Below, piece by piece: positions 1 to 7,174 of a stretch of 64,000 nucleotides of DNA; the first letter of the stretch is position 1, and every line of letters begins with the position of its first letter. Position numbers and translations under genes: made by a program. The notes under the pieces are model-generated. The model was given only the letters and a program-made list of their open reading frames with translations. It did no database searches and was not told the DNA's origin. Origin of the DNA: Qipengyuania sphaerica (GTDB lineage Bacteria; Pseudomonadota; Alphaproteobacteria; Sphingomonadales; Sphingomonadaceae); the NCBI RefSeq assembly GCF_019711595.1, contig NZ_JAIGNR010000001.1:744001-808000 (forward strand). The letters run 5' to 3'.

Positions 1-398
1 CGAAGCTGCGCGTCGCTTTCGCCTGCAAGCTCCATCGGCGTCGCCACGTTTTCCAGCGCGGTCATGGTCGGGAGCAGGTGGAATGCCTGCAGCACGATGC
101 CAATGCGGCCCCTGCGTGCGCGGGCGAGTTCATCCTCGCCCATTGCGGCGAAATCCTGTCCAGCCACTGTCAGGCTGCCCGAGGTCGCCCGCTCGAGGCC
201 GGAGAGTACCGCCATCAGCGAGCTCTTGCCCGAGCCGGAAGGGCCGAGCAACGCCACGGTCTCTCCCTTGCGAATGGTGAGGTCGAGGCCTTTTAGGATT
301 TCCACCGGTGCTTCGGCGGAACCAAGGGTAAGGCGCAGGTCGGCGGCGCAAATCGCGTCTTGAGAAGTCGTCACGCGGCTGCGATGGCAGAAGGCCAT
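1..398 (-). CDS. ABC transporter ATP-binding subunit, YbbA/LolD type (C-terminus cut by window edge)
   Basis: The reverse strand encodes the N-terminal part of an ABC ATPase, with Walker A GPSGSGKSS and the Q-loop region GIVLQAFHLLPT. The Q-loop wording and the short N-terminus fit the lipoprotein-release/MacB-like exporters (LolD, YbbA). The gene is divergent from tesA, the same pairing as ybbA-tesA in E. coli, which favours YbbA. I chose the ATG at 398; a GTG eight codons downstream at 374 is possible, and neither has a strong ribosome binding site. The signature motif and Walker B lie outside the window. Confidence 0.85.
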   Translation of the reverse strand, partial: MAFCHRSRVTTSQDAICAADLRLTLGSAEAPVEILKGLDLTIRKGETVALLGPSGSGKSSLMAVLSGLERATSGSLTVAGQDFAAMGEDELARARRGRIGIVLQAFHLLPTMTALENVATPMELAGESDAQL

Positions 399-421
399 GG
401 CCTGCACAAGGAAGTCCGCCG

Positions 422-1120
422 ATGCGACTAAGTAGTTTATCGATACCTATCCTGGCACTCGCGCTGACCGCTTGTGGTGGCGAGGCCGAAGAATCGGATC
501 CTCGCGCTGCACCGAGCGTGGAGAGTGCCGCACCGGAGGATATTGCTGTCGATGGACAGGAAGTGCGCATCCTCGCCTTCGGGGACAGCCTGTTCGCCGG
601 TTACAATTTGGCTGAACACGAGGGCTATCCCGAGCGGCTTGAGCGTGCGCTGCGAGAAAATGGCATCAACGCGCGAGTAGTCGATGCAGGGGTGTCGGGC
701 GACACCAGTGCGGCTGGCCGGCAGCGGCTCGGCTTTGTACTTGATGCGCAGGGCGAAAAGCCGGACCTCGTCATGTTGGAGCTGGGCGGCAACGATATGC
801 TGCGCGGCATCCAGCCCGCCGATACGCGCGCCAATTTCGAGGCGATGCTGCAGGAACTGCAAACCCGGGAAATACCGGTGCTGCTGATGGGCATGCGGTC
901 GCCGCCCAACTACGGGCCGGAATACCAGCAGGCCTTCGACGGTATGTATGGCGAGTTGGCCAGGGAGTACGGTGTCGAGCTGGTTCCGTTCTGGCTGGAA
1001 AGCATCTACCAGTCGCCCGAACTGTTCCAGTCGGATCGCATCCATCCAACCGCTGCCGGCATCGATGCGCTGGTGGCCGATACGATCGACGATGTGAGGG
1101 GCGCGCTGCCCGAAGGCTAG
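422..1120 (+). CDS. tesA: Arylesterase / lysophospholipase of the SGNH (GDSL) family, TesA-like, lipoprotein
   Basis: This 232-residue SGNH hydrolase is expected to cleave acyl esters and thioesters in the periplasm. Block I GDS places the nucleophile at Ser56, block III is GGND, and block V DxxH gives Asp205 and His208. The N-terminus is a lipoprotein signal ending LTAC with the lipid cysteine at residue 18, so the enzyme is membrane anchored, whereas E. coli TesA is soluble. A purine-rich ribosome binding site (AAGGAAG) precedes the ATG. It is divergent from an ABC ATPase and its 3' end overlaps the recF 3' end by four bases. Confidence 0.93.
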   Translation: MRLSSLSIPILALALTACGGEAEESDPRAAPSVESAAPEDIAVDGQEVRILAFGDSLFAGYNLAEHEGYPERLERALRENGINARVVDAGVSGDTSAAGRQRLGFVLDAQGEKPDLVMLELGGNDMLRGIQPADTRANFEAMLQELQTREIPVLLMGMRSPPNYGPEYQQAFDGMYGELAREYGVELVPFWLESIYQSPELFQSDRIHPTAAGIDALVADTIDDVRGALPEG

Positions 1121-2196
1121 GCGCGTTCGGCCTTCCCGCCCGACACCCGCCAGACGGCGGCCTTGCCGGCGATGCTTTCGAAAGGTGCGAGTTCCGTCCC
1201 GGTCATCCAGACCTGCGCGCCGCTGGCATCGAGCTGGTCGAACAGGGCTGCACGCCGCACCGGGTCGAGATGCGCGGCTACCTCGTCCAGCAGGAGCACG
1301 CCGGCGCGTCCCTGCGCTGCGAGAGCTGCATGGGCAAGGGTGATTGCCACCAGCATGGCCTTTTGTTCGCCGGTCGAGCTTTGCGCTGCCGGCACGCGCT
1401 TGGCGGCGTGGATGACTTCCAGTTCGTCGCGATGCGGACCCACCAGCGTACGCTGGGCAGCGCGGTCGCGCTGGCGGCCGTCGAACAAGGCCTGCGACAA
1501 GGCTTCGGGACCGTCTGCACCTCCGGGTACGTAGGTGAGGGCAGGGCGGGCGAAGGGTTCGCTCGGCATATGCGCGATGCGCGCGGCGAGCGTGTCGACC
1601 AGTGCCGCCCGTCCCGCCACCAGCCTCCCGCCATGCTCGACCATCTGCGCCTCGATGGCATCGAGCCAGGCGCTCTCCGGTGCGCGATCGTCTGCAAGCA
1701 GGCGGTTTCGTTCTCGCAAGGCCGCTTCATATCGCGCCGCGTGCTGTGCATGTGCGGGATCGAGCGCGAGCGCCATACGGTCGATGAAGCGGCGGCGATC
1801 TGCCGCGGGGCCGGTAAAGAGACCGTCCATCGCCGGAGTCAGCCATGTCATCGCCAGCCACTCGCCAAGCGCGGTGGCCGTGGCATCGGCGCCGTTGATC
1901 CGCACCTTGCGGCGTCCGGGTGTCGCGCTTTCCGAATAGGTGGCGAGTCGGACGGGGTCGTCATTGCCTGCCGAAAGGCTGGCTCCGACGCCGAAACCGT
2001 TTTGCGAACCATTCTGTACGACTTCGGAGAGTGCTGCCCGCCTCAGGCCGCGCCCGGGAGCGAGCAGCGAGAGGGCTTCCAACACATTGGTCTTGCCCGC
2101 ACCGTTCTCGCCCACGAGCAGGTTGAATCGCGAGGTTTCGGAAAGCTCGGTTGCTTCGTGATTACGGAAACGGGCGAGGGAAATGCGGTCGAGCAT
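1117..2196 (-). CDS. recF: DNA replication/repair protein RecF
   Basis: RecF is an SMC-like ATPase that loads RecA at gaps through RecFOR. The 359-residue product has the N-terminal phrase RISLARFRN, Walker A GENGAGKT at residues 29-36, an ABC signature region near STGEQKA and Walker B LLLDEVAAHLD, all typical. The open frame continues upstream by 70 codons, but the conserved N-terminus begins at the ATG at 2196, so that start is used. It is not next to dnaN here. No strong Shine-Dalgarno sequence is visible; the nearest is AGGG about 11 bases upstream. Confidence 0.96.
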   Translation of the reverse strand: MLDRISLARFRNHEATELSETSRFNLLVGENGAGKTNVLEALSLLAPGRGLRRAALSEVVQNGSQNGFGVGASLSAGNDDPVRLATYSESATPGRRKVRINGADATATALGEWLAMTWLTPAMDGLFTGPAADRRRFIDRMALALDPAHAQHAARYEAALRERNRLLADDRAPESAWLDAIEAQMVEHGGRLVAGRAALVDTLAARIAHMPSEPFARPALTYVPGGADGPEALSQALFDGRQRDRAAQRTLVGPHRDELEVIHAAKRVPAAQSSTGEQKAMLVAITLAHAALAAQGRAGVLLLDEVAAHLDPVRRAALFDQLDASGAQVWMTGTELAPFESIAGKAAVWRVSGGKAERA

Positions 2197-2257
2197 GAAC
2201 GCGTGAAGCCCTAACGTGCACCGGGATTCCAGACCAGCCGAAATGCTAAATCCAATA

Positions 2258-2276
2258 GTTGGGAAAATTTCCCAAC
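2258..2276. promoter_or_regulatory. Perfect 9+1+9 palindrome, candidate activator or operator site
   Basis: GTTGGGAAA and TTTCCCAAC flank a single A, giving a perfect inverted repeat in the intergenic region between recF and the 39-residue peptide genes. It lies about 100-118 bp upstream of the transcription start predicted from the sigma-54 promoter at 2350, where enhancer-binding activators usually bind. A regulator of recF is the alternative. The binding protein is unknown. Confidence 0.5.
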
Positions 2277-2307
2277 CTTTCGGATTGATGAACGGCTTAA
2301 GTGTCTT

Positions 2308-2325
2308 CCATTCAGTCAGGAATGG
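2308..2325. repeat. Short inverted repeat between the palindrome and the sigma-54 promoter
   Basis: CCATTC and GAATGG are separated by six bases. The element sits between the candidate upstream activator site and the -24/-12 promoter. Six-base arms occur by chance, so it is listed only as a possible second binding half-site. Confidence 0.25.
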
Positions 2326-2349
2326 CGGAATTCTCCCGTTTTCGAAGTT

Positions 2350-2365
2350 TGGCACGCCCGTTGCA
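2350..2365 (+). promoter_or_regulatory. Sigma-54 (RpoN) -24/-12 promoter
   Basis: The sequence TGGCACG-CCCG-TTGCA matches the sigma-54 consensus TGGCACG-N4-TTGCW at every fixed position. Transcription would start near 2376, leaving a leader of about 50 bases before the first 39-residue gene at 2427. Its orientation and position fit the operon of two small peptides and a PspC protein. Sigma-54 promoters need an enhancer-binding ATPase, which is not encoded in this window. Confidence 0.75.
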
Positions 2366-2426
2366 AACCCTTGGGTGTCCACCGGATGGTCCGGCAGACA
2401 GGACAAGGAAAAGGGAAATACTCGAA

Positions 2427-2546
2427 ATGTTCGCTGCAGATTTTGCCAACAACAAGGCTCTCGCTGCCGTCTTCGCCTTCGGCGCCACGGCTCTCATGAT
2501 GGCTTATGCGATCGTACCTGCCAGCCCGGCCGGACTTCTCGCCTGA
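2427..2546 (+). CDS. 39-residue single-pass membrane peptide, first of a tandem paralogous pair
   Basis: The gene encodes 39 residues with a short polar N-terminus (MFAADFANNK), one hydrophobic segment at about residues 11-30 and the C-terminal motif MMAYAIVPASP followed by G and L. The 39-residue peptide at 2583 has exactly the same length and aligns without gaps, with 22 of 39 residues identical. That argues for a real gene despite its size. A purine-rich site (AAGGGAA) lies about 8 bases before the ATG. It is the first gene downstream of a sigma-54 promoter. I do not recognise the family; a role in membrane stress is inferred from the downstream PspC gene. Confidence 0.8.
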   Translation: MFAADFANNKALAAVFAFGATALMMAYAIVPASPAGLLA

Positions 2547-2582
2547 TCCATGATCGCAAACTCTCTCAAGGAAGAAGGATAC

Positions 2583-2702
2583 ATGTTCGATTCTGACAAC
2601 TACGGCGGAAAGCTTCTCGCAGCCGCTTTCTCGCTGGCCCTCTCGGCCGTCATGATGGCCTATGCCATCGTCCCTGCTAGCCCGAATGGAGTGCTCGTAT
2701 GA
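2583..2702 (+). CDS. 39-residue single-pass membrane peptide, second of the tandem pair
   Basis: This paralogue of the preceding gene has a charged N-terminus (MFDSDNYGGK), one membrane segment and the same MMAYAIVPASP tail followed by N, G and V. AAGGAAGAAGGA gives a strong ribosome binding site. Its stop overlaps the PspC gene start in an ATGA junction, so the two should be translationally coupled. The conserved PASP end immediately after the hydrophobic stretch suggests a defined membrane-exit or interaction motif. Function unknown. Confidence 0.85.
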   Translation: MFDSDNYGGKLLAAAFSLALSAVMMAYAIVPASPNGVLV

Positions 2703-2920
2703 GCCAGCTCAAATACCGTGAAAACGATTATGCCGTGAAACCCATCGACGGTTTCCGCCTCGACCACCAGCGCGGCAAGCTGATGGGCGTTTGCTCCGGC
2801 ATCGGCCGCTACACCGGCATCGACACCATCTGGGTGCGCATCGGTTTCGTTGCGGGCGCATTCCTGAGCTTCGGCACTGCCGCGCTCATCTATCTCGCGA
2901 TCGGCCTGATCGCGGACTGA
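2699..2920 (+). CDS. PspC-domain membrane protein
   Basis: The 73-residue product is almost entirely a PspC domain. It has the typical stretch RGKLMGVCSGIGRYTGID, then VRIGFVAGAFLSFG and a hydrophobic C-terminal helix, giving two closely spaced membrane segments. In enterobacteria PspC senses inner-membrane damage and the psp operon is sigma-54 dependent. Here the protein lacks the longer C-terminal region of classical PspC, and pspA and pspB are absent. Instead it follows two novel 39-residue peptides, with an ATGA overlap to the second. Confidence 0.88.
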   Translation: MSQLKYRENDYAVKPIDGFRLDHQRGKLMGVCSGIGRYTGIDTIWVRIGFVAGAFLSFGTAALIYLAIGLIAD

Positions 2921-2965
2921 CCACGACCGAAACGTCAATCGACCCGGTTTTCATGCCGGTCGTGG
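2921..2965 (+). terminator. Nine-base-pair stem-loop directly after the PspC stop codon
   Basis: CCACGACCG and CGGTCGTGG form a perfect nine-base-pair inverted repeat with a 27-base loop, starting at the base after the stop. No T-run follows, so it may protect the 3' end rather than terminate. Confidence 0.4.
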
Positions 2966-2983
2966 CACAATCTGGAAAACCGG

Positions 2984-3003
2984 GAGGGGCCGTCTGGCCC
3001 CTC
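2984..3003. terminator. Hairpin between convergent genes, possibly bidirectional terminator
   Basis: GAGGGGCC and GGCCCCTC pair around a four-base loop. On the plus strand a pyrimidine-rich tract follows; on the minus strand CCGGTTTTCC follows. It separates the PspC operon from the convergent SDR gene. Confidence 0.55.
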
Positions 3004-3012
3004 TCTTCGTTC

Positions 3013-3795
3013 TCACATCGCTGAAATGCCGCCGTCGAGCTTGATCTCCGCGCCGGTCATGAACTTGCTCTCGTCGCTGGCGAGATAAACGACTGCATTG
3101 GCGATATCGTCCGGTTCGCCGACTTTCTTGAGCGGGATCTGCCGGGCGAGCTTTTCCATCAGCACATCCTTGTCGAGGCTATGCGCTCGCGCCGTTCCAT
3201 CCAGGATCGGCGTGTCGACGAAGGTCGGGTGGATGGAATTGCAGCGGATATCCATGCGGTTCTTCGCGCAGTGCAGCGCGATGGATTTCGACAGCATCCA
3301 CACCGCAGCCTTGCTTGAATTGTAGGCGGGCATGGTGTCGCTGGCGATCAGTCCGGCGATGCTCGAGATGTTGACGATGGAGCCGGGCGCATGTTCGCGC
3401 ATCAGCGGCAGCGCCTTCTGGCAACCGTGGAAGATCGAATCCACATTGACCGAGAAACACCGCTTCCAATCGTCGAAATCGCAGGTCTCGATATTGCCCG
3501 CAACGCCGATCCCGGCATTGTTGACCAGCACGTTGAGCCCGCCGAGGTTCTCGCGCGCGGCATCGACGGCCGCCTCCCATGCATGCGGATCGGTGACATC
3601 GTGTTGGATCGAAAACGCCGTGCCATCGCCCAATGCCTCGTTGATGAGGGCGGCGGTTTCGGCGGCCCCATCACCATTGACGTCGGTCGCGAGCACGCGC
3701 GCACCTTCTTCTGCCAGCCGGCGGGCATGCGCGCGGCCAAGCCCCTGCGCTCCGCCGGTTACCAATGCCAGCTTACCCTCGCAGCGGCCTGCCAT
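3013..3795 (-). CDS. Short-chain dehydrogenase/reductase
   Basis: This 260-residue classical SDR has the NAD(P) motif TGGAQGLG near the N-terminus, the NNAG motif, an upstream serine in NISSIAG and the active-site YxxxK in YNSSK. The substrate cannot be read from sequence. The chosen start at 3795 follows GAGGGAGATTAA, which includes the stop codon of the upstream Nudix gene, so the two are coupled with a gap of two bases. It is the last gene of a minus-strand group with Nudix, TPM and LemA genes. Confidence 0.9.
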   Translation of the reverse strand: MAGRCEGKLALVTGGAQGLGRAHARRLAEEGARVLATDVNGDGAAETAALINEALGDGTAFSIQHDVTDPHAWEAAVDAARENLGGLNVLVNNAGIGVAGNIETCDFDDWKRCFSVNVDSIFHGCQKALPLMREHAPGSIVNISSIAGLIASDTMPAYNSSKAAVWMLSKSIALHCAKNRMDIRCNSIHPTFVDTPILDGTARAHSLDKDVLMEKLARQIPLKKVGEPDDIANAVVYLASDESKFMTGAEIKLDGGISAM

Positions 3796-3797
3796 AT

Positions 3798-4343
3798 TTA
3801 ATCTCCCTCGATAATGCCTTGTCCAAGGAGCAGGAGCATACGCACGTCGACCCCGCAACCCTCATGGCGCTTGGCATCGAGAAAGGCGGGCAATTCCTGG
3901 AGCGCGACACGGTGGACGATGATGTTCTCGCCCTCGACCCCGCCGCCATCGCTGACCTTTGTCAGACCGCGCGCGCGAACGAGGGTGAAGCTCTCGCTCA
4001 CCATGCCGGGCGAGGAATAGAAGCAGCCAATGTTTTCGAGCACTTCGGCGCGGTAACCGGTTTCCTCTTCCAGCTCGCGCCCGGCAGCGGCGAGCGGATC
4101 TTCGTCCTCTGCGCTGTCATCGTCACCGATCAGGCCGGCGGGAAGTTCGATGCAATTACGCTCCAGCGGAACGCGGTATTGTTCGACGAGAAGGACGTGG
4201 CCGTCTTCGTCAACCGCCAGGATGACGGCAGCGCGAATACCTCGACTGCGCGAGACATATTCCCACCGCCCGCGCTTCTTCGCGGTGATGAAACTTCCCT
4301 GCCATTTGATTTCTTCGGCTGCGTCGTGATCGGGAACTCCCAC
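3798..4343 (-). CDS. Nudix hydrolase, ADP-sugar pyrophosphatase-like
   Basis: The 181-residue protein contains a Nudix box with a short acidic insertion, beginning GLIGDDDSAEDEDPLAA and ending in RELEEETGY, which supplies the metal-binding glutamates. The downstream prolines and the phrase YSSPGMVSES resemble ADP-ribose/ADP-sugar pyrophosphatases, which hydrolyse nucleoside diphosphate sugars to AMP and sugar phosphate. Translation starts at a GTG three bases downstream of the TPM gene stop. The exact substrate is inferred. Confidence 0.88.
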   Translation of the reverse strand: MGVPDHDAAEEIKWQGSFITAKKRGRWEYVSRSRGIRAAVILAVDEDGHVLLVEQYRVPLERNCIELPAGLIGDDDSAEDEDPLAAAGRELEEETGYRAEVLENIGCFYSSPGMVSESFTLVRARGLTKVSDGGGVEGENIIVHRVALQELPAFLDAKRHEGCGVDVRMLLLLGQGIIEGD

Positions 4344-4346
4344 CCG

Positions 4347-5021
4347 TCAGACCTCGATCAGGCGGTCGGGCAGTTCGTTCTCGTCATGCTCTCCGCGCGG
4401 GAAGTGCTCTGCCAGCACCAGGCCGACATCGCGCACACCCGCCGCCAGTCCTTCCGCAATCCGGCCGCGGCTGACTTCGGCCAGCATGTCGACCATCGCT
4501 TCACCCCATACCTCGGCAGGAACGCGTGTCGCGATGGGTTCGTCGGCCACGATCTCGGCGCGGTGCTCGCGCATCGAAAGGTACAGCAGGACGCCGGTGC
4601 GCCCATGCGTGCGCCGCTCTGCGCCAACCTTGAAATGCCGGATTGCCTCCTCACGCACACGGATTTCGGTCACGGGGGAGGGGATCAGGCGGAACTTGAG
4701 AGGCTGCCACAACTGTATCGCAAGTACGGCGAGAAATTTCGTCAGGCCAACCGCGAGCAGGATCGTCGCGAACTCGCCGCTGGTCCATTCGGCAGTCCAG
4801 CCGCCCATCATCCAGTCGATCTTGTCGAGGAAGAAATCGGGAAAGGCGACCATCACGCTCATCGCGGTGAAGCTTGCCCCGATCGCCCACCAGAGGGCGA
4901 CATCGGTATAACCATCCGACCGGTCGGCCAGCACGGTCACGATTTCGCCGCTGGTTTGCTCTTCCGCCAGTGCGACTGCATCGCTGACGATTTGGTGCCC
5001 TTTTGCGTCGAGATAACCCAT
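4347..5021 (-). CDS. TPM-domain membrane protein (third TPM gene of the cluster)
   Basis: This 224-residue protein has an N-terminal region like a TPM domain half, beginning around the EEQTSGEIVTVLADRSDGY segment. Two or three hydrophobic stretches follow (around FTAMSVMVAFPDFF and FATILLAVGLTKFLAVLAI), then a C-terminal part with RTGVLLYLSMREH, which resembles the second half of a TPM domain. The membrane segments therefore interrupt the domain, as in the TPM_phosphatase-type membrane proteins. Its ATG directly follows the stop of the Gly-rich TPM gene with no gap. Confidence 0.8.
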   Translation of the reverse strand: MGYLDAKGHQIVSDAVALAEEQTSGEIVTVLADRSDGYTDVALWWAIGASFTAMSVMVAFPDFFLDKIDWMMGGWTAEWTSGEFATILLAVGLTKFLAVLAIQLWQPLKFRLIPSPVTEIRVREEAIRHFKVGAERRTHGRTGVLLYLSMREHRAEIVADEPIATRVPAEVWGEAMVDMLAEVSRGRIAEGLAAGVRDVGLVLAEHFPRGEHDENELPDRLIEV

Positions 5022-5852
5022 TTACCAGCCCCCCGAGGCGCCGCCGCCCCCGAAACTTCCGCCACCGCCGGAAAAGCCTCCGAACCCGCCGCCGCCAAAG
5101 CCGCCTCCGCCGCCCCAGCCGCCGCGCGAGCCGCCATCGATGCCGCGCGCGATCGCTTTGCCGGCCTCCCACAGGATAATGTCGCGCGCCGTATCGCCCC
5201 AAGGCCCGCGGCGATAGCGCCGCCGCCGCCGCCCGCGTCCGCGCAGCATCGGCAGGATGAAGAAGAAAAACACGAAGGCGAACCAGATCAGTCCGCCGAT
5301 GGGAAAGCCTTCACCCTCGGAGGCACGCCGCCGCTCCGATTGTTGCGCGATTTGCGCCGCCTCTTCTGGCGGGAGTTCGAGTTGCGCGATGATTTGGTCC
5401 GAGGCCCAATCGATGCCGCCGGAGAAGTCTCCATCACGGAAATAGGGCGTCATGCCCTGAATATATTCGTAAGCGAGGCCATCGGGGATGATCCCTTCGA
5501 GGCCGTATCCGACCTCGACCCGCATCGCCCTGTCATTGGGCGCGACGATGAGGATGATCCCGTCATCGTTCTCGGCATCGCCCAATTGCCAAAATCGGCC
5601 CAACTGGTAGCCGTAGTCCGCAATGTCATAGCCTTCCAGATCGGCAATCGTCGCAACCACGAATTGCCGCTCGCTGCGCTGCTCGAACTCGAGGAGCTTG
5701 GTCTCCAGTGCCTGCTCCTCTGCCGGCGTTAGCAGGTCAGCCTGGTCGACCACGGGCGAATTGTTGAGGGGCGGGAAGCTGGGCTGGGCGTACGCTGGCG
5801 CGGTCAGGCCGAGCATTGCGAAAGCGAGGAGCATGAAAAGGCGGGCAATCAT
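5022..5852 (-). CDS. TPM-domain protein with Gly-rich C-terminus, YgcG type
   Basis: The 276-residue product has a signal peptide ending in APAYA, then a TPM domain (VVDQADLLTPAEEQALE to about the GYGLEGIIPDGLA region). It continues with one membrane segment (LIWFAFVFFFFILPML), an arginine-rich patch just after it, and a C-terminal tail dominated by glycine with F, S and W. This architecture is that of YgcG-like proteins, whose TPM domain faces the periplasm. Its ATG overlaps the upstream stop as ATGA. The biochemical role of such proteins is not settled; links to photosystem repair and phosphatase activity come from plant homologues. Confidence 0.87.
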   Translation of the reverse strand: MIARLFMLLAFAMLGLTAPAYAQPSFPPLNNSPVVDQADLLTPAEEQALETKLLEFEQRSERQFVVATIADLEGYDIADYGYQLGRFWQLGDAENDDGIILIVAPNDRAMRVEVGYGLEGIIPDGLAYEYIQGMTPYFRDGDFSGGIDWASDQIIAQLELPPEEAAQIAQQSERRRASEGEGFPIGGLIWFAFVFFFFILPMLRGRGRRRRRYRRGPWGDTARDIILWEAGKAIARGIDGGSRGGWGGGGGFGGGGFGGFSGGGGSFGGGGASGGW

Positions 5853-6388
5853 GCTGCTTCCTTGAATTGAGGTTCGCGCAGGCGCTCGCCTAACCGGGCT
5901 ATCCCATGGGCTAACCCGTCACCAAATTGGCCTTCTCGAAAGTGATGCATCATCTCGTCGACCACCATCTGGGCGAAGTTATTCGTTACGACTTCCTCCA
6001 ATCCGGTGCCTACCTCCAGTCTTACCTGTTTCTCCTTGGGGGCAACGAGGATGAGCAGACCGTCGTTGCGCTCGGCGCTTCCCACCCCCCAACCGTTTGC
6101 CAGTGTCCGCGCATAATCTTCGACACTCAAGCCATCGAGTGAAGAGGTGGTCACAACGACCAATTGCGCACGAGTCTCTATCTCGAGCATCTCGAGCCTG
6201 CCGCTTAGTTTGCGCTCCACATCAGGAGGTAAAACTTCGGCCGCATCGGTAACTCGCCCTGTAGGCATCAGAGGGAGAAACGCTTCGTTCTCGTTCGCCG
6301 CAGTTTCTTGTGGATCGCCAATTTCCGGGGCGCCACCGCATCCGGTCAGCACCGCGAATAGTAACAGGCCTGGTAAGGCGCGGATCAT
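5849..6388 (-). CDS. TPM-domain lipoprotein
   Basis: The 179-residue product has a lipoprotein signal ending LTGC (lipid cysteine at residue 17). It is followed by a single TPM domain with DAAEVLPPDVERKLS, VVVTTSSLDG and NDGLLILVAPKEKQVRLEVGTGLE. A strong GGAGGGAGG ribosome binding site precedes the ATG. It sits between lemA-like and YgcG-like genes and shares an ATGA overlap with the latter, forming one transcript. Confidence 0.87.
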   Translation of the reverse strand: MIRALPGLLLFAVLTGCGGAPEIGDPQETAANENEAFLPLMPTGRVTDAAEVLPPDVERKLSGRLEMLEIETRAQLVVVTTSSLDGLSVEDYARTLANGWGVGSAERNDGLLILVAPKEKQVRLEVGTGLEEVVTNNFAQMVVDEMMHHFREGQFGDGLAHGIARLGERLREPQFKEAA

Positions 6389-6422
6389 GGCTACCTCCCT
6401 CCGGGGCAGGGTGCTGACCTGT

Positions 6423-7037
6423 TTACTCTGCGTCGCTGCGCATATCGAGCTGCGGGGCGGTTTCCGCGCCTTCGGTCACGGCGTCATAGGGCACCATCGG
6501 CTCGGCACCGTGAATGATGTTCGCACCGATCGTTTCGGGGAAGGTGCGGATTCGGGTGTTATAGTCGCGCACCGCATCGTTGTAATCCTTGATCGAGATG
6601 GCGATGCGGTTCTCGGTGCCTTCGAGCTGGGTCATGAAGCGTCCGAAGTTCTCTTGGCTGCGCAGCTCGGGATAGCGTTCGACCGATACGAGCAGACGAC
6701 TGATCGCCGTTCCAAGGTTCTCCTGCGCCTGCTGATACTGCTGCATCTTCGCCGGATCCTGCAAATCGTCGCCGTCGAGCTTGATCTCGGGACGGGTTGC
6801 CGAGGCGCGCGCCTGGATCACCTCGTTCAGCGTCTGGCGCTCCTGCTCCGCCGAGGACATCACCACCTGTTCGAGGTTGGGAATGAGATTGGCGCGGCGC
6901 TGGAAATCCGCTTCGACATTCGCCCACTTGGCCTTCGCATTCTCTTCGGCGGCCGGAACCGAATTGATGCCGCAGGCCGACAGCGCAAGCATCGCTGCAC
7001 CAAGCGTGGCGGTGCGAATGGCGGTGAAACGGTTCAT
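6423..7037 (-). CDS. LemA family lipoprotein
   Basis: This 204-residue LemA protein begins with a lipoprotein signal ending LSAC and continues with the hallmark WANVEADFQRRANLIPNLEQVV and a long helical body ending near TIGANIIHG. LemA proteins are commonly encoded beside TPM-domain proteins, as here. It is the first gene of the minus-strand group and is preceded by GGGGAG about 10 bases before the ATG. Function is unknown in detail; an envelope role is inferred. Confidence 0.92.
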   Translation of the reverse strand: MNRFTAIRTATLGAAMLALSACGINSVPAAEENAKAKWANVEADFQRRANLIPNLEQVVMSSAEQERQTLNEVIQARASATRPEIKLDGDDLQDPAKMQQYQQAQENLGTAISRLLVSVERYPELRSQENFGRFMTQLEGTENRIAISIKDYNDAVRDYNTRIRTFPETIGANIIHGAEPMVPYDAVTEGAETAPQLDMRSDAE

Positions 7038-7174
7038 GTCTGGAAACTCCCCTTCAATACTGTCTTACCGAGATAGCACGCTTGCCCGCGCTTTCAAGCG
7101 AAGCGGGGTTGAGGACGTGCGATTGTCGTGCAATCAACGCTGCAGGGACAACCGGGTTGCAGGAGGGACTACGC

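Noticed and set aside
2301-2426. 42-codon upstream extension of the first 39-residue peptide
   Set aside because: The extension crosses the sigma-54 promoter, and the paralogous second peptide begins at the same point as the chosen ATG.
3765-5732. 655-residue open frame on the plus strand
   Set aside because: It lies antisense to the Nudix and TPM genes. It has no recognisable motif, and its length follows from GC-rich codon bias of the real genes.
7119-7133. GATTG...CAATC inverted repeat before mscL
   Set aside because: Five-base arms are expected by chance at this frequency; no further support.
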